This document shows positions 8,642 through 16,806 of a stretch of DNA of 49,679 bases, piece by piece. Every line of letters begins with the position of its first letter. Position 1 is the first letter of the stretch. The notes beneath the pieces were generated by a model, which was given only the letters and a program-made list of their open reading frames with translations, was not told where the DNA came from and did not search any database. Position numbers and translations under genes: made by a program. Origin of the DNA: Bacteroidota bacterium (GTDB lineage: Bacteria > Bacteroidota > Bacteroidia > NS11-12g > UBA955); NCBI GenBank assembly GCA_030834125.1, contig JAURFW010000015.1, positions 1-49,679 on the forward strand. Direction: 5' to 3'.

Positions 8642-9652
8642 ATGTGGTTTTTCATTGCTTTCACCTTTGCCGCAATTTTGGTTAGAGGGTATGTTCTCGT
8701 AGCATATTTAAGAAGGTGGCAGTTCGAAAAATTTAAACTAAGAAAAACGCCAGGAAACATAAAAACCTTGGTTGTTGGTAACCTACAAGTGGGAGGAACG
8801 GGTAAAACACCGTTTGTGATCTTTTTATTAAATAACCTTCAATTAAACATCGCGGTTTTATCGAGAGGGTATGGTAGAAAATCCAAAGGTTTTTATAAGG
8901 TTTCCGATGATTCAAATGCCACAGATGTTGGCGATGAACCACTTGAAATTTTTAACAGCCACAATAAACAGTCCGTGTATGTTTGTGAAAACAGACTAGA
9001 AGGAATTAGTAATATTGAAAAGCTCGGGAATTACGACTTAGTTCTTTTAGATGATGGATATCAGCATCTACCGCTAAAGGCTCAAAAGAATATTATACTT
9101 ACACCATTTAGTAGGTTATTTACCGATGAGTCATTTTCGTTACCAGTTGGCAGACTTAGAGAGTTGCCAGAGCTTGCTGGAAAGTCTGATATTATAGTTG
9201 TTACCAAATGTCCTATAGGATTAAATCAATCTGATGCTCAAAAATTGGAATACAAATTATTGAAGTACACAAATTCCGTGTTTTTTGCACATTATTCAGT
9301 AGTTGGTCCAATTATTGGTCATAATGGTGAAAAATTTAATTCAAAAAAAGCAATTCTTGTCACAGGAATTGCTCCCACTTCCCTTGAAATTAAAGGGGTA
9401 GACGTAGTAAAGCATTTCAAATACTCCGATCATTTTCAATTTTCACAAAAACAGGTTAATAAATGGTTGGATTTTTGTGAAAAGCACAAAATTCAGGGGA
9501 TAATATTTACTAGGAAAGATAGGGTACGCATGTTGGCTGATGTAAATTTGTATGAACGATTAAATAATAATTTAGAGGTCGGAGAAATATTTACGGAAGT
9601 AGAAATTTTATTCAACCAAGCAAATCAATTGTTGTCGTTAATTAAAGAATAA
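8642..9652 (+). CDS. lpxK: Tetraacyldisaccharide 4'-kinase LpxK
   Basis: LpxK phosphorylates the 4' position of the lipid A disaccharide precursor at the cytoplasmic face of the inner membrane (Raetz pathway). The 336-residue protein has a short hydrophobic N-terminal anchor (residues 1-22) and then a P-loop, VGNLQVGGTGKTP, with the Walker A Gly51-Thr56. The block LSRGYGRKSKGF, the motif GDEP, and LLDDGYQH (the Walker B-like DDG-YQH of the family) follow in order. Length and order match the family. It starts 2 nt after the nuclease gene and ends 5 nt before gldH, so it is probably co-transcribed. The start ATG is the only sensible one for keeping the anchor. Confidence 0.96.
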   Translation: MWFFIAFTFAAILVRGYVLVAYLRRWQFEKFKLRKTPGNIKTLVVGNLQVGGTGKTPFVIFLLNNLQLNIAVLSRGYGRKSKGFYKVSDDSNATDVGDEPLEIFNSHNKQSVYVCENRLEGISNIEKLGNYDLVLLDDGYQHLPLKAQKNIILTPFSRLFTDESFSLPVGRLRELPELAGKSDIIVVTKCPIGLNQSDAQKLEYKLLKYTNSVFFAHYSVVGPIIGHNGEKFNSKKAILVTGIAPTSLEIKGVDVVKHFKYSDHFQFSQKQVNKWLDFCEKHKIQGIIFTRKDRVRMLADVNLYERLNNNLEVGEIFTEVEILFNQANQLLSLIKE

Positions 9653-9657
9653 TAATT

Positions 9658-10140
9658 ATGAAGCATTTTTTGTATTCAATTGTCATGATTAGTTTGTTCT
9701 CTGGGTGTACAGTCTCCGAAAATATATATTACGAACAGTTTGAAGCTGTAAATCCTGAATCATGGGAATGGGAAGATGTAAAGAAATTTGAATTCGAGGT
9801 AACGGACAGTTCACATTTGTATAATTTGTTTTGCGGCCTTCGCATTGATTCAGATTACTATTACAGTAATATATGGTTGATCTATGTATTGCGCGGTCCA
9901 AACGGATATATGCGTAAAGATCAATTTCAGGTAGTGTTATCGGATAATTTTGGAAAGTGGAAGGGAGAAGGAGTCTCGAATTTAATATCTTATAGAACTC
10001 CATTTATCAAAAATCAGCAATTGAAAAAGGGGAAATATACCTTAGAGGTTTTCCAAAATATGCGTGATGAAAGTCTTGAGCACGTAAATAATGTAGGCCT
10101 TCAAATTTTAAAAGGCCAACTTGTCTTGGCAAGTAATTAA
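9658..10140 (+). CDS. gldH: Gliding motility lipoprotein GldH
   Basis: A 160-residue lipoprotein with a lipobox ending in Cys17 (SLFSGC) after a short hydrophobic signal. The mature part resembles GldH: an early NIYYEQF segment, W-rich WEWEDVKKFEF, LYNLFCGLRID, IWLIYVLRGPNG and a terminal NVGLQILKG strand. GldH is required for gliding in Flavobacterium and is widespread in gliding and type IX-secreting Bacteroidota; its molecular role is not well defined. It acts at the periplasmic face of a membrane. It lies in the nuclease-lpxK-gldH-comM string (5 nt after lpxK). Together with the T9SS sorting domains in this window it suggests a working T9SS and possibly gliding, although the gld core genes are not here. 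Confidence 0.88.
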   Translation: MKHFLYSIVMISLFSGCTVSENIYYEQFEAVNPESWEWEDVKKFEFEVTDSSHLYNLFCGLRIDSDYYYSNIWLIYVLRGPNGYMRKDQFQVVLSDNFGKWKGEGVSNLISYRTPFIKNQQLKKGKYTLEVFQNMRDESLEHVNNVGLQILKGQLVLASN

Positions 10141-10159
10141 AAAATAATTCATAGAGGGG

Positions 10160-11707
10160 ATGGTAGTGAAAGGATATGCATCGGCATTGCATGGAGTAAA
10201 TGCAATTACGATAACTGTAGAAGCGAATGCAACCAATAGTGCGGAATTAGGGACATTTATTATTGGTTTACCTGATGTTTCAGTAAAGGAGAGTTTATTT
10301 AGATGTGATGCGGCAATTAGAAATTGTGGGTACGAACCCTTAAGACAAAAGGCAGTAATAAATCTAGCTCCGGCAGACATTAGAAAAGAGGGAAGCGCAT
10401 ATGACTTACCCATTGCACTTTGCATGCTAGCAAGTGGTTTCCAAATTGCTCAGGACCATTTATCGGAATACATTATTATGGGTGAGTTGGGTTTGGATGG
10501 ATCTGTTCTGCCAATCAAAGGGGCATTGCCAATTGCTATTCAAGCAATGAAAGATAAATTCAAAGGTATTATACTGCCTATGAGCAATGCAAAAGAGGCA
10601 GCAATTGTTAAAGATTTAGAAGTTTTTGGAGTAAATAATCTTCGCGAGGCTGCGGAATTTATTCACGGTAAACGGAAACTTGAAAGAGTAGTATCAGATG
10701 CTCGTGGAGATTTTCAATTGGCTTTAAACGATTATGAAGTTGACTTTGCAGATGTTCAAGGACAAGACAATGTAAAAAGAGCGATGGAGATTGCCGCTGC
10801 AGGTGGACATAATATTTTGCTTTTTGGTCCGCCAGGATCTGGAAAAACAATGCTGGCAAAGCGTTTGCCTACAATTATGCCAGCGATGAACCTGTATGAA
10901 GCCCTAGAGACAACAAAGATTCATTCTGTTGCGGGTCGATTAGGATCACATGCTAGTTTGATGGCTGTTAGGCCATTTCGTGCACCGCACCACACAGTTT
11001 CAGATGTTGCATTAGTTGGAGGAGGAACAAATCCTCAACCGGGTGAAATTTCATTAGCTCATAATGGGGTGTTATTTCTCGATGAAATGCCTGAATTTAA
11101 ACGGTCAGTATTGGAAGTATTAAGACAGCCACTTGAAGAACGAAAAATAACCATATCACGTTCAAGATGGTCGGTTGATTATCCTTCTAATTTTATGTTA
11201 GTAGCCAGTATGAACCCTTGTCCTTGCGGTTATCATAATCATCCTACAAAAGATTGCAAATGCCCTCCAGGCTCGATAAGTAGATACATGAGTAAAATTT
11301 CTGGCCCACTTTTGGATAGAATGGATATTCATTTAGAAGTTATGCCAGTTTCACATGATGACCTAACAAATAGAAACAAAACGGGTAAAGAAACAAGCGA
11401 AGAAATACGAAGTAGAGTTATTAAAGCAAGGGAAATTCAACTAAAAAGATATGAGGAATTAAAGGGTGTTCATTGTAACGCAATGGTTGCTCCTAATAAA
11501 TATAACCATTGGTTTGATCTACCAGCTGCGGGTCAACTTTTGTTAAAATCTGCAATGCAGAAATTAAATTTAAGTGCGCGTGCTTATGATAAAATTGTAA
11601 AACTTAGCCGAACCATTGCTGATCTTGCGCAATCTGAAGATATAAAAATTGAGCATGTAGCGGAAGCTATACACTTTCGTAGTTTAGATAGAGAAGAAAG
11701 AATTTAG
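10160..11707 (+). CDS. comM: YifB/ComM family Mg-chelatase-like AAA+ ATPase
   Basis: A 515-residue protein with the ComM layout. The N-terminal fold includes GVNAITITVE, GLPDVSVKES and the INLAPADIRKEG block. The AAA+ core has Walker A GPPGSGKT at 223-230, the FRAPHHTVSD segment and Walker B GVLFLDEMPEF. A Cys-rich NPCPCGYHNHPTKDCKCPPG segment and the C-terminal helical part (LNLSARAYDKIVKLSRTIADL) follow. ComM is a hexameric helicase that promotes branch migration during natural transformation; related YifB proteins are near universal and may act more generally in recombination. It is the last gene of the forward string, 19 nt after gldH. The downstream gene on the opposite strand ends only 2 nt away. 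Confidence 0.94.
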   Translation: MVVKGYASALHGVNAITITVEANATNSAELGTFIIGLPDVSVKESLFRCDAAIRNCGYEPLRQKAVINLAPADIRKEGSAYDLPIALCMLASGFQIAQDHLSEYIIMGELGLDGSVLPIKGALPIAIQAMKDKFKGIILPMSNAKEAAIVKDLEVFGVNNLREAAEFIHGKRKLERVVSDARGDFQLALNDYEVDFADVQGQDNVKRAMEIAAAGGHNILLFGPPGSGKTMLAKRLPTIMPAMNLYEALETTKIHSVAGRLGSHASLMAVRPFRAPHHTVSDVALVGGGTNPQPGEISLAHNGVLFLDEMPEFKRSVLEVLRQPLEERKITISRSRWSVDYPSNFMLVASMNPCPCGYHNHPTKDCKCPPGSISRYMSKISGPLLDRMDIHLEVMPVSHDDLTNRNKTGKETSEEIRSRVIKAREIQLKRYEELKGVHCNAMVAPNKYNHWFDLPAAGQLLLKSAMQKLNLSARAYDKIVKLSRTIADLAQSEDIKIEHVAEAIHFRSLDREERI

Positions 11708-11709
11708 AA

Positions 11710-12042
11710 CTAAAAAAGTAGGTGCATTTTGGATTTTTCTCTCCATTTGGCGTCATATTTATTTTTAGCGAAATAAATGATTAAGTCAGCGTCGTATTTG
11801 TTCTCCACAAAGTAAATTGACTTTTTTGCGTCGTATTTACTATCTGTAAAAAACCAAACACCGTTATTGTCCCCACAATCGTATTTGTTTTTAGCTTTGA
11901 AAACCACAAGATCTGAGTCGTATTTGTTTTTTGCCACAAACACTTTAATATCCGCATCGTACTTATTGGATACAGAGAAAACAGTTTGTGCGTTGGTTTC
12001 TTGAAGAAAAAACAACAATAAAAATATTGCGAAATATTTCAT
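11710..12042 (-). CDS. Small secreted KYD-repeat protein (DUF6150-like)
   Basis: With the start at ATG 12042 the product is 110 residues: a clear signal peptide (MKYFAIFLLLFFLQETNAQ) followed by almost nothing but repeats. Six KYD triads begin at residues 27, 40, 53, 69, 82 and 95, i.e. spacings of 13, 13, 16, 13 and 13, in units of the form KYDaDlxvYfaKN. The tail KWREKSKMHLLF is basic. The alternating hydrophobic pattern suggests one short beta-strand per unit. I recall DUF6150 proteins with comparable units and a similar basic tail, but I cannot confirm membership. A longer frame upstream would start inside the enoyl-CoA hydratase gene and lose the signal peptide. It is probably co-transcribed with that gene (10-nt gap). 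Function unknown. Confidence 0.75.
   Translation of the reverse strand: MKYFAIFLLLFFLQETNAQTVFSVSNKYDADIKVFVAKNKYDSDLVVFKAKNKYDCGDNNGVWFFTDSKYDAKKSIYFVENKYDADLIIYFAKNKYDAKWREKSKMHLLF
11752..11967 (-). repeat. Six imperfect coding repeats (about 39 bp) of the KYD protein
   Basis: The units are in-frame and mostly 39 bp apart, with one of 48 bp. On the plus strand they show as recurring TCGTATTT (antisense of AAATACGA, coding KYD). Third-position differences between copies show that they are old rather than a recent slippage expansion. Confidence 0.8.
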
Positions 12043-12052
12043 AAGCTTGAAT

Positions 12053-12835
12053 TTAATTTCCAGTAAAATTAGGTTTTCTTTTTTCATTAAATGAAGAAAC
12101 ACCTTCTTTATAGTCTTTTGAACGACCGGCTATTTCTTGACAATAGGCCTCATATTGAAGCATAGTATCCAAATCAGAGTGTGCCGCTTTGTTTAACATA
12201 CCCTTAATCATTCCTATTGATTTAGTTGGAGCAGATGCGTAATATTCGGTAATCTGATTTATGGTTTCATCAAAGTTATCATCTGAACAAACTCTGTTGA
12301 TTAAACCCCAATCAAGTGCTTGCTGTGCTGAAACTTTTGGTGCCATCGTTGCCATTTCAAAAGCTCTTGCGGGACTGATTGCTTTTGGTAAGAAATAACT
12401 GCTTCCACTATCTGGCACTAATCCCACATTTACAAAAACTTCAATTAATGAAGATTTTTCATGTGCAACGATAAAGTCACAAGCTAAAGCTAAGCTTGCT
12501 CCGGCACCAGCAGCTACACCGTTCAACCTACAAATGATTGGCTTTGGTAATTCTCGCATTGCCTTAATTATGGGATTATACCGCTTGTACAGACTATCCG
12601 AAAGTGAGCGGTTTTTTGAATTTGCAATTGCCTTTAAATCTTGGCCACTGCAAAAAGCTTTACCGGCTCCAGTAAGAACGACAACGCGGACCTCGGCATC
12701 TTTTTTTATCGCTTTCAATACTGATTGCAATTCATAGCTTTGCTCATCATTGAAGGCATTAAATACATCAGGTCTATTCAGTGTAACGTGAGCTACAGCG
12801 CCATTTTTCTCATAATTTACGCAAGTCAATTCCAT
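12053..12835 (-). CDS. Enoyl-CoA hydratase/isomerase family protein (PaaG-like)
   Basis: The 260-residue crotonase-fold protein has the usual N-terminal LNRPDVFNAF, the CoA/oxyanion-hole segments GKAFCSGQDLKAI and NGVAAGAGASLALACDF, and the region VNVGLVPDSGSSYFLPK. In the PaaG subgroup (oxepin-CoA forming isomerase) an Asp in GLVPDxG replaces the second catalytic Glu of classical hydratases, and that Asp is present here. The substrate could be a ring-epoxide CoA or another acyl-CoA. No other paa genes are in view, so a phenylacetate role is only possible. A perfect TACCTTTG box ends 5 nt before the ATG, directly after the stop of the PAP2-like gene, so the gene likely heads its own short transcript with the KYD protein. 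Confidence 0.88.
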   Translation of the reverse strand: MELTCVNYEKNGAVAHVTLNRPDVFNAFNDEQSYELQSVLKAIKKDAEVRVVVLTGAGKAFCSGQDLKAIANSKNRSLSDSLYKRYNPIIKAMRELPKPIICRLNGVAAGAGASLALACDFIVAHEKSSLIEVFVNVGLVPDSGSSYFLPKAISPARAFEMATMAPKVSAQQALDWGLINRVCSDDNFDETINQITEYYASAPTKSIGMIKGMLNKAAHSDLDTMLQYEAYCQEIAGRSKDYKEGVSSFNEKRKPNFTGN

Positions 12836-12840
12836 AAACC

Positions 12841-12848
12841 CAAAGGTA
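12841..12848 (-). promoter_or_regulatory. -7 promoter box TACCTTTG for the enoyl-CoA hydratase gene
   Basis: Perfect TAnnTTTG match on the minus strand within the 17-bp gap between the PAP2-like gene and the hydratase gene, 5 nt before ATG 12835. Confidence 0.6.
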
Positions 12849-12852
12849 CTAT

Positions 12853-13545
12853 CTAAAAGTAAAAGATAGAACCCAATTTCTCGTATACATAGAAATTGAT
12901 GAATACAATTGAAACACCAATTGCGGCTCCAACAATTAACTCATCAGTTTTATGAGCCTTTAGTTGTTTCCTAGAAATGGCTATTAAAAGTGAAATAATA
13001 ATTCCTAGATAAATTGCATATTCTTGATTCCAAAATCCATGTTGCTCCCAAAATTTATCCCAAGTAATGATCTTTCCCATCGAAAAGAAAAAGGTAAAAA
13101 ACCCAACTACGGAAAGTACATGAATACTAATTTTAAATGAAAACCTATTAAATAACCATTGTATAATCAAGGATAATAAAATAAGTTGATTCCATATTAT
13201 AAGGAATTCAAATTGTAGGCTGCTTAATGCTGCGGATTCAAGTGTTTCTGTGGTTATTCCAATGACATTTTCTTGCAGTGTAATAGTGAAAAAAACTAGA
13301 GCGCAAACCAATGAAAAAATTACCACCCAACTTCGATGTTTGGTTTGAGGAATTTCTATGGAATCAAATTTTCCGCGTTTCACCATAACCCAAACAAAAA
13401 CTAGTGGAATAAACGAATGCAATAAAAACGAAAGCACAATATTTTGCCATAGAAAACCACTATTTACGCTTAAATAGGTTACTCCAATAGTTGCCCATAA
13501 TGCTGGATAGCTAGCAAAGGATATAACTTTGAAAATGGATTTCAT
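12853..13545 (-). CDS. Polytopic membrane protein, diverged PAP2-like phosphatase
   Basis: The 230-residue protein has about six to seven hydrophobic helices and no cleavable signal. Two local motifs recall the PAP2 (type 2 phosphatidic acid phosphatase) active site: KISIHV (His142) in the place of PSGH, and SRKQLKAHKTDE (Ser191, Arg192, His198, Asp201), which resembles SRx5Hx3D but has one residue fewer between His and Asp. The first PAP2 motif (KX6RP) is not evident. A remote PAP2 relative acting on membrane lipid phosphates is my best reading, but loss of activity is possible. The ATG follows immediately after the stop of the M1 peptidase-barrel gene, so the two are almost certainly translated from one mRNA. 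Confidence 0.55.
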   Translation of the reverse strand: MKSIFKVISFASYPALWATIGVTYLSVNSGFLWQNIVLSFLLHSFIPLVFVWVMVKRGKFDSIEIPQTKHRSWVVIFSLVCALVFFTITLQENVIGITTETLESAALSSLQFEFLIIWNQLILLSLIIQWLFNRFSFKISIHVLSVVGFFTFFFSMGKIITWDKFWEQHGFWNQEYAIYLGIIISLLIAISRKQLKAHKTDELIVGAAIGVSIVFINFYVYEKLGSIFYF

Positions 13546-16500
13546 TTAGAATGATTTTTCGATACCAAAAATAAAGCGGAATTGTAAATTATCTGTATCA
13601 GAGGTATTGGTAACATTCAAGAAAAGCGGGAAGTCAATCCTGAATACTATTGGCTTAGTATCATTTAATATTTTGCTACTTATGAAGCGGTTGAGGTTGC
13701 TAAAGTGTAGTGTTGTTCCTATTCCTGCATCCATAAGTATACCACTATTTATAAATGTCTTTTCTTGCTCCCAACCTATTACACCTACATCATAAAACGC
13801 ATACGGTGAAAGTTTAATGTATTTGTTTCTAAATAGGCCTTGGAATAGCTTTGAAAACTGCCATTCCAGATTAACTGATGCTCCTGAGGTTCCTCTAAAA
13901 AAGGCATATACACTGTCATTTGAACTTCTTCCAATAATTCTGTTTTGATAACCTCTTAAATTTAAACCACCACCATAATGAATAGTGTTAGGGAATCCGT
14001 TTCGAATAGCGGGTAGTGATTCTTGATATTTAAAGGGTAAAATTGGCACATTGCCCCAATTCCGCATGATTGAATTATCAAACTGTGTTTCTGGGTTTGC
14101 AGAAGCTGCATATAAAGCAGATTCGGGTGAGGGATTAATTCCACCTCCATATTGAGCAAAAGAACGAATCAGTAAATTCGTATTTGAAATTGGCTGATTA
14201 TGCTTCAATTCAAAGTTAACAAACCCAAATTGAGTGTTACTCCACGGAGAAGGAAGCCTTGTTTCTATTAAAATAGAACCAGATTTACCCCATGAAATAT
14301 AATTCAATTGCCAGAATAAATTAAAGGAAATATTTGATTGATTTCGCCATAGGGATTGAACTGGAATTAATCCTGAAAAGGATTTTTCATGGAAAGCAGA
14401 ATTTTGTATTACTACGTTGTTATCAAAAGGCATTATAACTTCACTTGCAGTACCACCTAATATGCGACTATACAAACCAAATGTGTGTTGGTCTACTTTG
14501 AAATCCCATCCAATGTCATTTTTGAAATGCTGGTTCATGTAAATTAAATCAGCAAAGTATCTCCCTCCTTTTTTCACTTCATGTGACCAAGAAGCGTCGA
14601 CACCAATTTTTTGTGCTGGCATGTGTAATCCTAGGGCGTCAATATTTGAATTATTCCAGTAGTAATATGTCCTGACATCAAAAACATGTTTCCGGGCTGC
14701 GTATTGTCCGCTCAATTTTAATCCGGTCCCTAACCCTGAATATTGGTTAAAATCCAATGTGGGTCGATATAATAATTGGTAAGGCCCTAAGAAGGAATAA
14801 TTGGCTCCATTGCCCCAATCCAGACTCCAATGTCTTCTTCCTCGCCATACATTATCAGGCCTATAAACATCTGCAAGTTGTCCGCTAGCATCTATCCAAA
14901 CCTGATCTAACTTACTATTTGGCTCAAGTTGAATTTCAAACGAAAAGTTCCTTCTCAAATTATTCCAACCATTCCAAATTTCTGTGTGTGATCGATTTGG
15001 AACTTTGAATTGTGTAACAGGAACGCGAACCTGGGTTACGGCAATTCGTTTTTTGTCATTTTTTAATACAGTAGCCAATAAATCAACGTCCAGAGGCATA
15101 ATCATTTCTCCCTTTCGTTGAAGGTATATTTTATATTTTGAATCGCCTAAATCTTCAACTTTTTTCACCGCGTAATCTATGCTTTTGTTTGATTCAAACC
15201 ATTGATCAAAAAACTTTGTAAGATCGGTTTGTGCACTTGACGTGATTGAGTTTCTAAAATCTTCAATATATGGATGGCAGAATTTCCATCTTTCAACATA
15301 GTCTTGCATAGCCCTGTAAAAGATAGAATCGCCGAGATAATATTTTAAATTATACAACATGGTTGCAGTTTTGTAATAAACATGGCCGTAGCCGCCTCCA
15401 TGCCTTACTCCGTCTCCAAATTCGTTGCTATGAGTATTCAATAATGCGTCCTCACCATCAATAGCGTCATTGAGATAACCGGCAAAAACTCTGTTATATT
15501 CAGGGTATGACTCAACTCTTAGATTTCTCAAAGCGAAAGCAGTTAAAAATTGAGTAAAACCCTCGTCTAATGCGGCTCTGTATGTTTCATTGCTACCTAA
15601 CATTCCCATAAACCAATTGTGGCCTACCTCATGAGCAATTAAACTTTTATGACTTGGATAATATCCACCACACAGGGTAAGCATTGGATATTCCATTCCG
15701 TCCGCAGCATCTGCGACAACTATTTTAGGATACTCGTAAAGTCCAAATGCACTGCTGTAAAGAGATATTACTTCTTTTAGGTAATTAGCAGTTTCTTGCC
15801 ATTTACCAGCATTATTTTCCTGGGCAAGAGCCACACATTTTACACCATTCCAAATTACTTCTTCCTTTCGGTAGGTTGGATCTGCTGTCCAAGCAAAATC
15901 ATGAACATTGTAGGCATAATATTTCCAGGTTTTTGATTGGTTTGATGGAGGTATAAGCTCAGAAGGACTTTCACCAATTGCTTTATCTTTAAAATTTTGT
16001 ATTTCAATTTTCTTTTTTAATGATTCTGGAAGTACTTCTTCTTCATTAATAAGGGTTCCTGTTGCCTCTAAAATATATTGTTCAGGCAACTCTAACTCAA
16101 CTAAGAACTCCCCAAAATCACCATAAAACTCTTTTTCGAGATGTTCATCTGTTTCCCAGCTAAACTTTTGATTATAAACACAAATTCTAGGATACCAATG
16201 AACGCCGTTAAAGTGTTTGACTCCATGGTGATCAAACACTTTCATCCTACGTCGGATGCTTCCTCTATCGAAGTATGTTTTGAAGTTAATATTGAATTTA
16301 CAACTGTCTCCAGGTAGTAAGTGGTATGGAAGATCTACTTGCATGATTGTGCCATTAACACGATATCCTAAATATGGGTCGTTATTGCTATTTTTATGGT
16401 CTAGACTTTCCCCATTTACCTTAACTGTTGTAATTACAGTACCCAACTTTTGACTTTCATATGGACCATAATTTACGTTTAACTTATTCAATTTATATAG

Positions 16501-16806
16501 GTCATCTGTAAGGGATTCGGGTTGAAAAGAGTTTTGGTAAAGATGGAAGAAGGCTTCTGTTTGAGTGTGCGGGGAATTATTAAAATAGGTTAATTCTAGA
16601 GTGCCGTAAATGATTTCCTTTTCATCATCGAGTTTTGCTTTGATATGGTAAGATACATCTTGTTGCCAATAAGATCTATTTGGAGCCTTCTTCTTCCAAT
16701 AACGCAAATTTTCGTTACTTCGGTAATAACCAAGCGTAGTTTGAGAAATAAGAGAAGTGTTAATTAAAACTGTAATAACGGCAATTAAAAATTTAATATT
16801 TTGCAT
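13546..16806 (-). CDS. M1 family metallopeptidase fused to a C-terminal outer-membrane beta-barrel
   Basis: The 1086-residue protein starts with a signal peptide (cleavage near residue 22). The M1 domain runs to about 600. It has a GAMEN-like DGMEYPM block and the gluzincin zinc site HEVGH (His392, Glu393, His396) with the third ligand Glu415 exactly 18 residues on (ALDEGF). From about 640 to the end the sequence changes to alternating aromatic/polar strands (RRHWSLDWGNG, KHVFDVRTYYYWNN and so on) and ends FIFGIEKSF with a terminal Phe, as expected for a BAM-inserted barrel. So the peptidase is probably displayed at the outer membrane. It is followed directly by the PAP2-like gene. The start overlaps that of the divergent DUF3822 gene by 6 bp. 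Confidence 0.88.
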   Translation of the reverse strand: MQNIKFLIAVITVLINTSLISQTTLGYYRSNENLRYWKKKAPNRSYWQQDVSYHIKAKLDDEKEIIYGTLELTYFNNSPHTQTEAFFHLYQNSFQPESLTDDLYKLNKLNVNYGPYESQKLGTVITTVKVNGESLDHKNSNNDPYLGYRVNGTIMQVDLPYHLLPGDSCKFNINFKTYFDRGSIRRRMKVFDHHGVKHFNGVHWYPRICVYNQKFSWETDEHLEKEFYGDFGEFLVELELPEQYILEATGTLINEEEVLPESLKKKIEIQNFKDKAIGESPSELIPPSNQSKTWKYYAYNVHDFAWTADPTYRKEEVIWNGVKCVALAQENNAGKWQETANYLKEVISLYSSAFGLYEYPKIVVADAADGMEYPMLTLCGGYYPSHKSLIAHEVGHNWFMGMLGSNETYRAALDEGFTQFLTAFALRNLRVESYPEYNRVFAGYLNDAIDGEDALLNTHSNEFGDGVRHGGGYGHVYYKTATMLYNLKYYLGDSIFYRAMQDYVERWKFCHPYIEDFRNSITSSAQTDLTKFFDQWFESNKSIDYAVKKVEDLGDSKYKIYLQRKGEMIMPLDVDLLATVLKNDKKRIAVTQVRVPVTQFKVPNRSHTEIWNGWNNLRRNFSFEIQLEPNSKLDQVWIDASGQLADVYRPDNVWRGRRHWSLDWGNGANYSFLGPYQLLYRPTLDFNQYSGLGTGLKLSGQYAARKHVFDVRTYYYWNNSNIDALGLHMPAQKIGVDASWSHEVKKGGRYFADLIYMNQHFKNDIGWDFKVDQHTFGLYSRILGGTASEVIMPFDNNVVIQNSAFHEKSFSGLIPVQSLWRNQSNISFNLFWQLNYISWGKSGSILIETRLPSPWSNTQFGFVNFELKHNQPISNTNLLIRSFAQYGGGINPSPESALYAASANPETQFDNSIMRNWGNVPILPFKYQESLPAIRNGFPNTIHYGGGLNLRGYQNRIIGRSSNDSVYAFFRGTSGASVNLEWQFSKLFQGLFRNKYIKLSPYAFYDVGVIGWEQEKTFINSGILMDAGIGTTLHFSNLNRFISSKILNDTKPIVFRIDFPLFLNVTNTSDTDNLQFRFIFGIEKSF

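Noticed and set aside
11752-11967. Evenly spaced repeats as a CRISPR array or binding-site array
   Set aside because: The repeats are short, imperfect and in frame, and code for KYD units with a signal peptide upstream.
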